Below the pieces are notes generated by a model, which saw nothing but the letters and a program-made list of their open reading frames with translations, did not search any database and was not told the DNA's origin. Positions 9,067-19,300 of a stretch of 64,000 nucleotides of DNA are shown piece by piece. Each line of letters opens with the position of its first letter. Position 1 is the first letter of the stretch. The position numbers and the translations under genes were made by a program. The DNA comes from Bacillota bacterium (GTDB lineage Bacteria; Bacillota; Clostridia; Lachnospirales; Lachnospiraceae): the NCBI GenBank assembly GCA_023411555.1, contig JAEYOQ010000024.1, forward strand, positions 62,001-126,000, in the 5' to 3' direction.

Positions 9067-10107
9067 ATGAAGAAGGTCACCATTCAGGATGTGGCAAAGG
9101 AATTGAAGCTATCTAGGAATACAGTGGCAAAGGCATTGAATAACAGTGATACGGTCTCCTATGAGACTAGATATGTAGTGATTGAGAAGGCTTATGAGAT
9201 GGGATATTCCAAGCTGTCTCCGGTCGTACTAAATGAGTTTAAATTAAGGAATAAATTAGATGAAACCAAGACTATTGTAGTACTGACAAGAAGAGAGATT
9301 TCGGTCTTCTGGAATAGTATTATTATGGGGATTTCGGATGAGTTGAATAAATATGGTTGTAAGCTTCAGTTCAATTTTATCAGCGAGCAGGATGAGAAAA
9401 ATCTAGTGCTTCCTCTGGATTTACAGGCAGATGCGAGCGGTATAATCATTCTTAGTGTCTTTTCTATCGATTATATCGATGAAATTATGAAACAGAATAT
9501 CCCGGTAGTATTTCTGGATGCGCCCAGTGATTTGGACAGCGTCGGATATTATGGTGATATTGTTATCTGCGAGGGAAAGAACAGTGTGAAGCAGATTACC
9601 AACCATCTGATTTCCCAGGACTATAAGCGAATAGGCTTTATTGGTGATATTACATATTGTAAGACCATCAATGACCGGTACCAGGGGTATCTAAGTGCTC
9701 TTCAGGAGGCAGGCTATACGGTAGATCACTCCATTATAGCAGCCTATCATGCACCAACGAAATTCTATAAAACGGTTGAGGTGGAGAAAGCTTTGGATGG
9801 TTTCCCTGCTTTACCGGAAGCAATCGTCTGCGCCAATGATGATATCGCTCTGGATGTGATTCGCTGTTTACGGGCGCGGGGAATATCGGTACCCCAGGAT
9901 GTTGCGGTAACAGGCTATGATAATGTGGAAGGGATGTCTCAGGTGGAGCCCTTTTTAACAACGGTAAGAGTTGGGAACCAGAGACTGGGTCGCCGTCTGG
10001 TACAGCAGCTAATGTGGAGAATTCAAAATCCAACCTTCCCAAAGGAGGTTGTCTTCGTCAGTGTTGAGGTCATCTTCCGCCAGTCCTCCAAAAGGGAGAA
10101 TAATTAA
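9067..10107 (+). CDS. LacI-family transcriptional regulator of the mannan region
   Basis: DNA-binding repressor with an N-terminal helix-turn-helix (TIQDVAKELKLSRNTVAKALNN, residues about 4-25) and a periplasmic-binding-protein-like sensor domain. The segment CANDDIALDVIRCL and GYDNVEGMSQVEPFLTTV are typical. ATG 9067 is chosen since GAAGGAGAAGG lies just upstream; an upstream ATG at 9043 has a weak site. It sits between the two GH130 genes, so it likely controls mannan use. The ligand is not predictable from sequence. Confidence 0.88.
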   Translation: MKKVTIQDVAKELKLSRNTVAKALNNSDTVSYETRYVVIEKAYEMGYSKLSPVVLNEFKLRNKLDETKTIVVLTRREISVFWNSIIMGISDELNKYGCKLQFNFISEQDEKNLVLPLDLQADASGIIILSVFSIDYIDEIMKQNIPVVFLDAPSDLDSVGYYGDIVICEGKNSVKQITNHLISQDYKRIGFIGDITYCKTINDRYQGYLSALQEAGYTVDHSIIAAYHAPTKFYKTVEVEKALDGFPALPEAIVCANDDIALDVIRCLRARGISVPQDVAVTGYDNVEGMSQVEPFLTTVRVGNQRLGRRLVQQLMWRIQNPTFPKEVVFVSVEVIFRQSSKRENN

Positions 10108-10351
10108 GTATAATAAGTTGAATAGCAATCTAAAGATGGGGCTATATGCTTTCTGTAATACATGGACTGATGTTTATTTTATACAATATCAGGATATATT
10201 ATTGAGAAAGTAGATAGCCTTATTTTATTGACTTATATGCCTTTGATAAAAATGCATTATCCATGTACATTACCTAATTTTACAAGTAAAGACATGTTTA
10301 GAAGAAAGAATTATAGCTATGATTCTATTATTACAAATTATAAGGATACTA

Positions 10352-10380
10352 TTGTAAAAATGGTAATATTATGCTACAAT
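10352..10380 (+). promoter_or_regulatory. Promoter of the GH130_2 / esterase operon
   Basis: TTGTAA (10352-10357), 17-base spacer, TACAAT (10375-10380), about 99 bases before the GH130_2 start. The gap 10108-10478 holds this promoter and the tandem repeat at 10413-10431; nothing else is recognised. Confidence 0.65.
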
Positions 10381-10412
10381 GCACACATAAAAAACATAAA
10401 ATGCAAAAATAA

Positions 10413-10431
10413 ATGCACGGTGATGCACGGT
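10413..10431 (+). repeat. Tandem 9-base direct repeat, possible operator
   Basis: ATGCACGGT occurs twice at a 10-base period (10413-10421 and 10423-10431), one helical turn apart, 33 bases below the -10 box. The position suits a regulator site in the leader; the protein is unknown. Confidence 0.35.
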
Positions 10432-10478
10432 TAATTAATAATCAAAGGAAGGCTTAATTAACGAGAAGGAGAACAAAC

Positions 10479-11498
10479 ATGAGCAAAGTAAAAATGTTCA
10501 CAAATAATTTACCTAATATCCCTTGGCAAGACAAACCTGCAGATTGCGTGGGACCAGTATGGAGGTATACAGAGAATCCGATTATCAACAGAAATCCTCT
10601 TCCAGGAGTGGCACGTATCTTCAACAGTGCAGTAGTACCTTATAATGGTGAATTTATCGGCGTTTTTCGTGCCGAGCAGACAGATGGTATTCCTCACCTA
10701 TATATGGGTTATAGCAAGGATGGTATCCATTGGACCTATGATTTCAACAAGATTCCTTTTGTCAATGAGCAGGGTGAGCCTTTCATGCCCGGATATGCTT
10801 ATGATCCCCGACTAATTAAGGTGGAGGATACCTACTATATCATCTGGTGTACCGATTTTTACGGCGCAGCCCTGGGTATGGCTAAGACAACAGATTTTAA
10901 GACCTTTGTCCGGATTGAGAATCCCTTTCTTCCCTTCAATAGAAATGGAGTACTGTTCCCAAGAAAGATCAATGGCAACTTTGTATTGCTTTCCAGACCT
11001 AGCGACAGTGGTCATACTCCCTTTGGGGATGTCTTCTTAAGTGAGAGTCCGGATCTTACCTTCTGGGGTAAGCACAGACATGTAATGGCACGAGGTCAAC
11101 AGTGGTGGCAATCCTTAAAAATTGGTGGTGGCGCAGCTCCGATTGAGACAAGCGAGGGTTGGCTACTGTTCTATCATGGCGTGGCCGGTACCTGCAACGG
11201 TTATGTATACAGTATGGGTGCTTGTATTATGGATATTGATAATCCATCCATCGTAAAATATCGTTGCAATAACTTTGTGTTAACACCGGAGACTTGGTAT
11301 GAGGAGAGAGGCTTTGTTGCTAATGTGGTTTTCCCCTGTGCGGCTTTGGCAGATGCTGAGACAGGAAGAATTGCTATCTATTATGGTGCTGCGGATAGCT
11401 ATGTCGGTATGGCCTTCACGACAGTAGATGAAATTATCGATTATGTAAAAGCAAATGATGCTGCCACAAGTGACGATAAGAATATCGGAATACGATAA
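10479..11498 (+). CDS. GH130 subfamily 2 phosphorylase, probably beta-1,4-manno-oligosaccharide phosphorylase
   Basis: Cytoplasmic five-bladed propeller enzyme that phosphorolyses beta-mannosides from the non-reducing end, giving mannose 1-phosphate. Segments GPVWRYTENPII, FNSAVVPYNGEF, GYAYDPRLIKVED (catalytic Asp) and GGGAAPIETSEGWLLFYHG define GH130_2. Length 339 residues is normal. GAGAAGGAGA precedes the ATG. Action on other beta-mannosides, such as N-glycan core mannose, cannot be excluded. The next gene starts 11 bases later, so they form an operon. Confidence 0.85.
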   Translation: MSKVKMFTNNLPNIPWQDKPADCVGPVWRYTENPIINRNPLPGVARIFNSAVVPYNGEFIGVFRAEQTDGIPHLYMGYSKDGIHWTYDFNKIPFVNEQGEPFMPGYAYDPRLIKVEDTYYIIWCTDFYGAALGMAKTTDFKTFVRIENPFLPFNRNGVLFPRKINGNFVLLSRPSDSGHTPFGDVFLSESPDLTFWGKHRHVMARGQQWWQSLKIGGGAAPIETSEGWLLFYHGVAGTCNGYVYSMGACIMDIDNPSIVKYRCNNFVLTPETWYEERGFVANVVFPCAALADAETGRIAIYYGAADSYVGMAFTTVDEIIDYVKANDAATSDDKNIGIR

Positions 11499-11509
11499 GG
11501 AATAGAACA

Positions 11510-12646
11510 ATGGAACAAAAGTGGAGAGAAATCAATTGGAAGGAAGTGTATAACAGGGGTATCCGAAACAGAGGTAATCTGTATCGGATTAGCCGGGTTA
11601 TGAACAAAGCAAGGGCAGGGGAGGCAATTACGGTGGCATTCATCGGTGGATCAATTACTGCGGGAGCTGCGGCAACCACCTCCGAGTCCTGTTATGCTTA
11701 TCTTGTATATAGCTGGTGGAAGAAGAGTTTTCCTGATTGTCAGGTTACCTACCTCAATGCCGGAGTTGGTGCAACCACCTCCAAGTTTGGGGTGGCCCGA
11801 GTCGATGAGGAGGTTCTTAACCATAAGCCTGACGTGGTATTTGCTGAGTTCAGCGTAAATGACACCGATGATGAGTTACACCTTGAGACCTTTGAGGGAT
11901 TGGTTCGTAAAATCCTTCTGGATAGTAATAAGCCGGCTCTGTTTATGTTTAATAATGTCTTTTATGACGATGGACATAATGCACAGCGTGTCCACAATCA
12001 GGTAGGTGTATATTATGATCTGCCTATTGTAAGTATGAGGGAGAGTATCTATAAGGAGATAAACAAGGGCTCAATTCGTAATACGGATATCAGTGCAGAT
12101 AATCTACATCCGAACGATCTTGGGCATGAGTTGGTAGCCGGAGTGATCATAAATCTCCTGGAAGAAATCTATGAAAAGGTTGTTGATAATCAAGGTAAGG
12201 TGGAGGAATATCAGGTTCCCGCAAGTCCTCTTACACGGAATCGTTACTTTGGATCAAAGCGCTACAGCAATCTTAATACTAAACCGGAGCTAGACGGCTT
12301 TGTGAAGGATACGATGGCAAAGGAGGGGGTATGGGATGTGTTTCGATATGGATGGAGTGCGGAGAAGGCTGGCAGCAGAATTCTATTTGAGGTAGACGGC
12401 TCCATGATCTCAGCACAGTATCGTAAATATGCGAAGCACCCGGCACCTATTGCAAAGCTGATCATAGATGGGGATGAGGAGAAGGCAACCGTTCTGGATG
12501 CCAACTTCGACGAGACCTGGGGGGATTGTCTATACCTACAGGATATAGCGACAAATCTCGCACCTGGTAGGCATAGTGTTGAAGTGCTTCTTACCCAAGA
12601 GGTCACAGATAAGGAGTTTTATCTGGCATCAATCATTACAGCATAA
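11510..12646 (+). CDS. SGNH-fold esterase with C-terminal CBM35-like domain, probable acetyl-mannan esterase
   Basis: The N-terminal part (about 35-225) is an SGNH hydrolase: FIGGSITAGAA (nucleophile Ser), NAGVGATTSK, EFSVNDTDDE and DNLHPNDLGH (Asp-His). The C-terminal 150 residues look like a beta-sandwich carbohydrate-binding module. This order and the 378-residue length resemble the CE17 acetyl-mannan esterases in Firmicutes mannan loci. No signal peptide is present, so it acts on imported oligosaccharides. Operon position after a GH130 enzyme supports removal of acetyl groups that block phosphorolysis. CE17 membership is inferred from layout. Confidence 0.72.
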   Translation: MEQKWREINWKEVYNRGIRNRGNLYRISRVMNKARAGEAITVAFIGGSITAGAAATTSESCYAYLVYSWWKKSFPDCQVTYLNAGVGATTSKFGVARVDEEVLNHKPDVVFAEFSVNDTDDELHLETFEGLVRKILLDSNKPALFMFNNVFYDDGHNAQRVHNQVGVYYDLPIVSMRESIYKEINKGSIRNTDISADNLHPNDLGHELVAGVIINLLEEIYEKVVDNQGKVEEYQVPASPLTRNRYFGSKRYSNLNTKPELDGFVKDTMAKEGVWDVFRYGWSAEKAGSRILFEVDGSMISAQYRKYAKHPAPIAKLIIDGDEEKATVLDANFDETWGDCLYLQDIATNLAPGRHSVEVLLTQEVTDKEFYLASIITA

Positions 12647-12814
12647 AATCAGAATGAGTTAATTCTATAAGATTGGCACATTGTCTTATGCGGAGCGAGG
12701 ATACGAGATTTGATAAAAAGAATGCTATGCAAAGGAACAATTGCAAGCATAATAATTACATTTCCTCGATATAGATTATAGAAGAGGTAAATCAGTCAAG
12801 AAAAAGGGGAAGCT

Positions 12815-13366
12815 ATGGATGAGTTTGAGATGAAGAGAAGAATCTATGGCTATATCAAGGAAATGTGCCACTATAGTCAGATGCAGGTTTTTGCAACTTC
12901 CTATTATCAAAAGAATTATTTCCAGATGCAGATTGATGATGCCACCAATGGTCTGATCAGTCTCTATATGGATTTAATGCAACCACAGGAGTATCGGAGA
13001 AGAAGTGGGAGTATTAGTGATCAGGAGATTAATACACAAGGTCATGAGCAACTGCTTCAAGAGGGTTATGAGGCCATACCGGATAATGAGTTGATATCAA
13101 TAGATAACCAGCAAGTACCAGAGCAGAGAAGCTTTACGGTGGAAGAATTGGCTCTCTATGACGGTACGGATGGAAAACCCGCTTATGTTGCTGTAAATGG
13201 AACGGTATATGATGTCAGCTCCGTAGTCCGCTGGGCTGGAGGCAGGCATTTCGGTATGCAGGCAGGAAGAGATCTCACTGCCCAGTTTATGGGATGTCAT
13301 CAAGGTATCATGGATCGACTGAATAGGTTGCCTGTAGTAGGAACATTAGAAGGAGCTGTTTCATAA
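12815..13366 (+). CDS. Cytochrome b5-like heme/steroid-binding domain protein
   Basis: The C-terminal 75 residues (from SFTVEELALYDG) match the cytochrome b5-like domain found in many clostridial proteins: KPAYVAVNGTVYDVSSV, WAGGRHFGMQAGRDLT and LPVVGTL. The N-terminal 100 residues contain many Tyr, Gln and Met and are not recognised. No signal peptide or membrane helix is seen. AAAAAGGGG precedes ATG 12815. Whether it binds heme is uncertain, as only one of the usual His ligands (GGRHF) is evident. The stop lies inside the stem of its own terminator. Confidence 0.8.
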   Translation: MDEFEMKRRIYGYIKEMCHYSQMQVFATSYYQKNYFQMQIDDATNGLISLYMDLMQPQEYRRRSGSISDQEINTQGHEQLLQEGYEAIPDNELISIDNQQVPEQRSFTVEELALYDGTDGKPAYVAVNGTVYDVSSVVRWAGGRHFGMQAGRDLTAQFMGCHQGIMDRLNRLPVVGTLEGAVS

Positions 13367-13420
13367 CAACGGAATAAATGTAGGAAAACAGTATCAGCTT
13401 ATTTTATGAAACAGCTCCTT
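13350..13420 (+). terminator. Hairpin terminator overlapping the end of the cytochrome b5-like gene
   Basis: AAGGAGCTGTTTCATAA (13350-13366) pairs perfectly with 13404-13420, followed by TATT. The 5' arm contains the last codons and stop. It is another AAGG..GCTGTT hairpin. Confidence 0.75.
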
Positions 13421-13471
13421 TATTAACTGCTAGCTATATTGGAAAATGTGCCCTATGACATACAATAACGT

Positions 13472-13849
13472 TTATACTGCGTTATGGCAGAAGGCAACAA
13501 TTCGATCAACCGGAATATCGCATACCGAACCGGTTGAACGGAAGGGACGATCATGGCCTCCTTTGCCGAAGGATCCTCCGGGACCTCTTCCAGGGCCGTT
13601 ATCAAAATCGCCGCATACATTTTCTGCAAGTGGATTTGTAGGCGGAGTACCCTGTTCTGTAACAATACGAACGAACCAAGGATTTACAGAAATTAAGACA
13701 CCAGTAAAGCCACAGCCGGAAGCACCACCGCTAGTGGTGAATATCGTTACTGTCTCACCGACAAATTGGCACATATGACCGAGTAATCCGCTTCCACGGG
13801 AACCACCACAACATCCGAAACCAAAAGATCTATTACCATTAAATGACAT
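13472..13849 (-). CDS. Cys/Gly-rich small protein, paralogue 1 (possible spore-surface protein)
   Basis: A 125-residue product with a Gly/Cys-rich N-terminus (FGFGCCGGSRGSG), a conserved core ETVTIFTTSGGASGCGFTGVL, a low-complexity Gly/Pro/Arg section and the ending GSVCDIPVDRIVAFCHNAV. The core and ending are shared with the gene upstream at 13940-14227, so the two are a tandem duplication. GGAGG precedes the ATG. I know of no proven function. The Cys/Gly-rich composition recalls spore coat or exosporium proteins, which is inference only. Confidence 0.7.
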   Translation of the reverse strand: MSFNGNRSFGFGCCGGSRGSGLLGHMCQFVGETVTIFTTSGGASGCGFTGVLISVNPWFVRIVTEQGTPPTNPLAENVCGDFDNGPGRGPGGSFGKGGHDRPFRSTGSVCDIPVDRIVAFCHNAV

Positions 13850-13939
13850 ATATATTCCTCCTTAAAAATTGAATTATGATGATTGAAAAGGAACACCATT
13901 TCTACTTTCTATATAATAAAAGGTGATTACTTTTGTGCT

Positions 13940-14227
13940 TTAAATTGCGTTATGGCAGAAGCTTACGATCTTATCTATAGGGATATCGCATACCGAACCG
14001 ATCGAATGAAACTCACATTCATCGTAATTACGGAATTCTTTTTTATCACATACATTTGACTCACCAAATGGATTAGATGGTGGACTGCCGATACGGTTTA
14101 CCAGGGTTACAAAATCAGGGTTCACTAATAAGAGTACCCCTGTGAAACCGCACCCGGAAGCACCGCCACTGGAAGTAAAAATAGTTACGGTCTGACCGAT
14201 AAAACGACACAGTTCTTCTATTGCCAT
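13940..14227 (-). CDS. Cys-containing small protein, paralogue 2
   Basis: A 95-residue product lacking the Gly/Cys-rich head and the Gly/Pro insert of its neighbour but sharing the core QTVTIFTSSGGASGCGFTGVL and the ending GSVCDIPIDKIVSFCHNAI. The pattern of conserved Cys, SGG and VN residues suggests a small beta-rich fold. GGAGGC lies 6 bases before the ATG. It is transcribed toward paralogue 1, 90 bases upstream of it. Function unknown. Confidence 0.7.
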   Translation of the reverse strand: MAIEELCRFIGQTVTIFTSSGGASGCGFTGVLLLVNPDFVTLVNRIGSPPSNPFGESNVCDKKEFRNYDECEFHSIGSVCDIPIDKIVSFCHNAI

Positions 14228-14485
14228 CTTTATGCCTCCTTAATAACTTTTTTAGATTCGCCAAACTTCTTCCGAATCCTACTATATCTTATGCAGTTGT
14301 AGATTAAATGCGACAGGATTAGAAGGGATTTTTAAAAAAATGATATAGTTCAGCACAGAATTTATTGATTTGAAATCGTAATTTCTAAATACTAATATAT
14401 ATATATTTATGTTCAAGGAAAGATTGTAATTGAGACAGATTAAGAGTATACTTAAAGTATCAAAATACAAAGGAGATTGGTATTA

Positions 14486-14875
14486 ATGTACGAGATGAAG
14501 GAGGATTATTACACCGGTATAGAGTTCATTGACCGGGAGCATGCCAAATTATTTTCTATCTGCAGTGAAGCATATGAGTTGCTGACAAACGATTTTATCC
14601 CTGACAAATATGACTATATTTTGAGCGTTTTGCAGGAGCTTAAGGACTATACCAGATATCATTTTCAGCATGAAGAGGAGTATATGATTAGTATTGGCTA
14701 TAAGAGACTTTTGTCACAGAAGGTGGACCATGCCGATTTTATTGAGAAGATGGATGCTTTTGATACCGAGCATATTGATGAGGATCAAAGGGCTTCCCTA
14801 TTAGAGCTGGTTGACTTTCTGAATGATTGGCTGGTAGGACATATCTTTATGAAGGATAAGTTGATTGCTGAATAA
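14486..14875 (+). CDS. Bacteriohemerythrin-like protein
   Basis: Four-helix-bundle oxygen-binding or oxygen-sensing protein with a di-iron site. Ligand positions are visible: His in FIDREHAKLF, HFQHEEEYM, DHADFIEKM and LVGHIFMKDK. The 129-residue length is that of a single-domain hemerythrin. ATG 14486 follows AAGGAG by 10 bases. In an anaerobe it could bind or deliver oxygen to detoxifying enzymes; it stands alone here. Confidence 0.9.
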   Translation: MYEMKEDYYTGIEFIDREHAKLFSICSEAYELLTNDFIPDKYDYILSVLQELKDYTRYHFQHEEEYMISIGYKRLLSQKVDHADFIEKMDAFDTEHIDEDQRASLLELVDFLNDWLVGHIFMKDKLIAE

Positions 14876-15050
14876 GGCATCAAGGTAGTGTTATAAATTA
14901 AATAGGATGATTGGATAGAATCTATTGGACGATTTCGTTATCTGGGAAAAGTCTGTAGATTCTATTTTTTGTCACTTTAAGGTGAATTAATACAAAGAAT
15001 AGCGATAAAGCCAATATAATTTGCTGATAAATCCTGATTAAGCATATATA

Positions 15051-15060
15051 AAAACGTTTT
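15051..15060 (+). promoter_or_regulatory. AAAACGTTTT palindrome, probable LacI-type operator
   Basis: A 10-base perfect palindrome with central CG, the typical core of LacI-family operators, 267 bases before a LacI gene. The same decamer occurs at 19591 (before GH30) and 43462 (at another LacI promoter). The gap 14876-15326 holds this site, the cre site at 15242 and A/T-rich sequence. Confidence 0.5.
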
Positions 15061-15241
15061 GATACGATTTTCCTAACCAATCAGAGTCTAATTAACGCCG
15101 AAAGTGATTTGTGATATTAAATAATTATAAAATATGATATAAAAATGACGCATAATGTTATAGAATAAAAGAAAATAATTAATTATACATACAATATGCA
15201 CAATAACATCACATATAAAAATGTTTTTATTGCGGTTTTGT

Positions 15242-15255
15242 TGAAAGCGTTATAA
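15242..15255 (+). promoter_or_regulatory. Candidate CcpA cre site
   Basis: TGAAAGCGTTATAA matches the cre consensus TGWNANCGNTNWCA at every position but one. It lies 72 bases upstream of the beta-glucan LacI gene, so carbon catabolite repression of the locus is plausible. Confidence 0.5.
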
Positions 15256-15326
15256 AATAATCTCATAAGGAAAAGATTGCCCATTCTTTGAAGAGGGGAT
15301 AGGGCAGGTAGTGAGAGGATAAACAT

Positions 15327-16325
15327 ATGGTGACAATCAAGGATGTGGCAAAAGAAGCAGGGGTAGCAATCTCTACTGTGTCTAATGTATTGAACAATGT
15401 TGATATCGTAAGTGATGAGAAGAGGAAAAGGGTATTAGCTGCCGTTGAAAAGCTAAAATATGTGCCGAACATGAATGCAAAGTTTTTAAAATCAAATAAG
15501 AAGAACACAATTGGCCTTTTTCTCCCAAGTATCCAAGGTGATTTCTATCGTATGCTCATGCAGGCGGTACATCTGCAATGCAAATTGAAGGGTTATCTTC
15601 TTAACATATATATCAGCAATGAGAATACCAGTGAGGAGATTTACAGTATGATTATTTCCTCCGGAGTGGAGGGAGCGATTGTACTGAACGAGCAGCTTCA
15701 TAATGAATATGTGGATCGGATTGCTCTAACGAAGATGCCTATTGTTTTTATAGACCGGGAATATGCAGGAGAGAATATGTCCAGCGTCATTATCAATAAT
15801 GCAGAGGGTGCAATCTTAGCCATGGAGTATCTGATTAAGCAGGGGCATCGAAGAATAGGATATATTCATGGTATCTATAATTATGATGATGAAGTCAGAT
15901 ACCAAGCCTTTACCAATACAATGGCCAAATATAATCTGCCAATTGATGAGAATATAATCCTTCGCGCCTATTTTGAAGAGGTAGTTGCCTATAGTGAGTT
16001 GAGAGTCCTGTTGCTGAAAGGAATTGAGATGCCGGATGCCTTCTTCTGCGCCAACGATGAGATGGCATGGGGCTGTATCCGTGCCCTGACTGAAGAAGGG
16101 TACCGGGTTCCGGATGATGTGTGTGTAATCGGTTTTGATGATATTATGCTTTCCTCATACTATACTCCGGCTTTGACTACTATTCATAGTCCGGTGACAG
16201 AGCTGGGCACTATGAGTGCACTTGAGCTGTTCCGCCTGATGGATGCAGAGAGTGATCGTCAGGGTAGAATTACGAAGTTGGTGCCCAGTCTGGTAATAAG
16301 AGATACCTGCAAAGTAAGAATTTAG
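15327..16325 (+). CDS. LacI-family transcriptional regulator of the beta-glucan phosphorylase locus
   Basis: The 332-residue repressor has the HTH TIKDVAKEAGVAISTVSNVLNN at the N-terminus and a sugar-binding sensor domain with CANDEMAWGCIRAL and GFDDIMLSSYYTPALTTI. GAGAGGA precedes the ATG. It starts 27 bases before a large GH94-class phosphorylase, so it probably controls the 15.3-26.2 kb operon, perhaps through the AAAACGTTTT sites at 15051 and 19591. The inducer is unknown. Confidence 0.9.
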   Translation: MVTIKDVAKEAGVAISTVSNVLNNVDIVSDEKRKRVLAAVEKLKYVPNMNAKFLKSNKKNTIGLFLPSIQGDFYRMLMQAVHLQCKLKGYLLNIYISNENTSEEIYSMIISSGVEGAIVLNEQLHNEYVDRIALTKMPIVFIDREYAGENMSSVIINNAEGAILAMEYLIKQGHRRIGYIHGIYNYDDEVRYQAFTNTMAKYNLPIDENIILRAYFEEVVAYSELRVLLLKGIEMPDAFFCANDEMAWGCIRALTEEGYRVPDDVCVIGFDDIMLSSYYTPALTTIHSPVTELGTMSALELFRLMDAESDRQGRITKLVPSLVIRDTCKVRI

Positions 16326-16352
16326 AATATCAATTAAGGGAGGTTATAACGT

Positions 16353-19300
16353 ATGAACAGCTATCGATTACTTGGGGATGTATATAAAATAGAAGGCTAC
16401 GATGAGCTGCCGGCATTTTCAAGCTTTTTACCGGGGCTGGCGGGAAAAAAGGGAATTCCGCTATGGGTTTATTATACCAATCGGGGACAGGGTGTGAACA
16501 GCTTTGGAATCCATCATAAGAATAATGCCATAATGGAATTTAATCCTGCCAACACCGCATATGAGAATACGCCGATTAAAGGCTTTCGTACCTTTATCAA
16601 ATGTAACGGAAGGTTCTATGAGCCCTTCCGTGAATATCAGTCTATGGCAGAACGTAATTTATACATACGTAAGAACAGCTTTTGGATTGAGGAGATCAAT
16701 CACGAGCATAAGCTGGCAATCAGAGTAAAGTATTTCATATTACCCAATAACAGCATCGGTGCTTTGGTCAGAAAGGTTGAGATTGAGAATCTGGACAAAG
16801 AGGAAAAGAGGATAGAGCTGTTGGATGGTCTGCCAAAGATTATTCCTTACGGATTAACCAATGGGCAGTATAAGGAGATGTCAAATCTATTCAAGAGCTG
16901 GACAGAGATCAAGAACATTGAGGAAGGAGCTCCCTTTTATACCATGCGTGCCTCCACCGACGATTCCGCTGAGGTCTCTGAGATTGATGGGGGCTACTAT
17001 TATGTAGGTATACAAGACGGTAAGATTATGCCGGTCGTATATGATGTAGATGCAATCTTTGGTTTTGACACGTCTCTGATTCAGCCCATTGAGTTTGTGA
17101 AGCGACCTCTTTCTGAGCTTCTTAGTACGAAGCAGTGCTTTTATAACAAGGTACCCTGTGGTTTTACAGCCATCAATATGGTACTTTCTGCCGATGAGAA
17201 GAAAGGATTTTACTCATTAACGGGCTTTGCCGGATCAGTAGGATTGTTGAAGGACAAGCTGACCGAATTTTGTGCAAAGGACTTTATTATTGTAAATGAA
17301 GCAATGGCAGATGAACTGGTAGAGCAATTAACAGCGGATGTTAGAACTCATTCCGGTATGCCCTTATTTGATCAATACATAGAGCAAAATTACTTAGATA
17401 ATTTCTTGAGAGGTGGATATCCCTTTGTCTTTGGTAAGGAAGGCAAGAAGTCAGTGGTTCATCTGTTCAGTCGTAAGCATGGGGATCCGGAGAGGGATTA
17501 CAACTTCTTCTCCATAGCTGGAGAATATTATTCCCAGGGTAACGGCAACTTCCGCGATGTTAACCAGAACCGGAGAAATGATGTGTTCTTCCATAATGAG
17601 ATTGGGGATTTTAATATTAAGACCTTTTTTGAGCTAATTCAGATTGATGGCTATAATCCTCTTGAGGTTCGTCCTTCCACCTTTCGTATAAGGCCGGTGC
17701 TTGTCGAGGAGATAGAAGAATATCTGAGAGATCAGCTTGGTGAGCAATCTGAGAAACTGCTTAAGCTAATTCGCAAGCCTTTTACTCCCGGACAAATATC
17801 TAACTGTATAGCAAAATATCATATTGAGCTTTCTTGTGATGAGGATATCTTACTAGAAAAGCTGCTTTCCTGCTGTGACCAGAATATTGAGGCCGGCTTT
17901 GGCGAAGGCTATTGGAGTGACCATTTTAACTACAATATGGATTTGGTAGATAGCTACCTTAGTATCTTCCCGGAGAAGCTTGAGGAGCTGCTGTTTGAGG
18001 ACAAAACCTATCGTTTCTATGATAGTCCGGCAAGAGTTCTTCCCAGGTCAGAGAAATATGTCATTACAGCAAAGAATGAAGTAAGACAGTACGGTGCCCT
18101 GGTACACGATGATAAGAAGTTAAATCGAGAGGGCTTTGATAAGACGGGGTCAAACTGGCTGAAGACAAAGCAGGGAACGTATACGGTAACTACACTGATG
18201 GGTAAGATGATTTCCTTGGCGTTGAACAAGTTTTCCTCTCTTGACCCCTATGGTATGGGTGTGGAGATGGAAGCAGGTAAGCCCGGATGGAATGATGCTA
18301 TGAATGGTTTGCCCGGAATATTTGGCAGCGGAATGTCTGAGACCTTTGAGTTGAAGCGGCTGATTTCCTTTATTTGTGATACGGTTACGCTTGTGGAGGA
18401 TCTTAGCTTGCCTGTTGAGATATGCAGCTTTTTATATAAGGTAGCAGATACCGTAAATTTAGCTGCTAAGGAAAACTGGAGTGACTTTACTTACTGGGAC
18501 CAGGTGACTACTTGGAGAGAGCAGTTTCGAGACCAGGTTCGCTTCGATACAGAGGGAAGGGAGCAGAGGGTGGATACCAAAGAGCTCCTTGCCATATTTA
18601 CCTCCTTCCTGTCAAAGCTTGAGCTAGGAATCGCAAGAGCCTGTCAATATGGTGGTGGAATGGTTCCTACCTACTTTACCTATCATGTCACAGAGTTTGA
18701 AGCGGTGCTGGATGAGAAGGGACAGAAGGTTTTAAGTGGTTACGGATTGCCGAAAGCAATTGTAAAGTCCTTTGAGGTGCAGCCGTTACCAGCGTTTTTA
18801 GAAGGGCCCGCCAAGATGATGCCTACTCTGAAGGGCAGACCGGAAGCGAAGGAATTATATCAGAGGGTCAAGGAAAGTGAACTCTTTGATCATAAGCTTG
18901 GCATGTATAAGACCAGTGTTCCGATTGGGCATATTTCCATTGAGAACGGGCGAATTCGTGCCTTTACGCCTGGTTGGCTCGAGCGTGAGAGTATCTTTTT
19001 GCATATGGAATATAAATACCTCTTATCTCTACTTCGGGCTGGTTTGTATGAGGCGTTCTATCAGGATATCAGGACTGCTATGGTGGTCTTCCGTGACCCC
19101 AAAGAATATGGGAGAAGCATCTTGGAGAATTCATCCTTTTTGGCCTCCAGCGTGAATCCTAATGAGGATATCCATGGAAGAGGCTTTGTAGCCCGTTTGA
19201 CTGGATCGACCACAGAGGTGATTTCCATGTGGCTCCTTATGTTTCTTGGTGAGAAGACATTTACCTACGAGGATGGGGACTTGAAGCTTCACTTCGAGCC

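Noticed and set aside
10228..10434. 68-codon frame before the GH130_2 gene
   Set aside because: It spans the promoter and the tandem repeat, has no ribosome site and an unusual composition.
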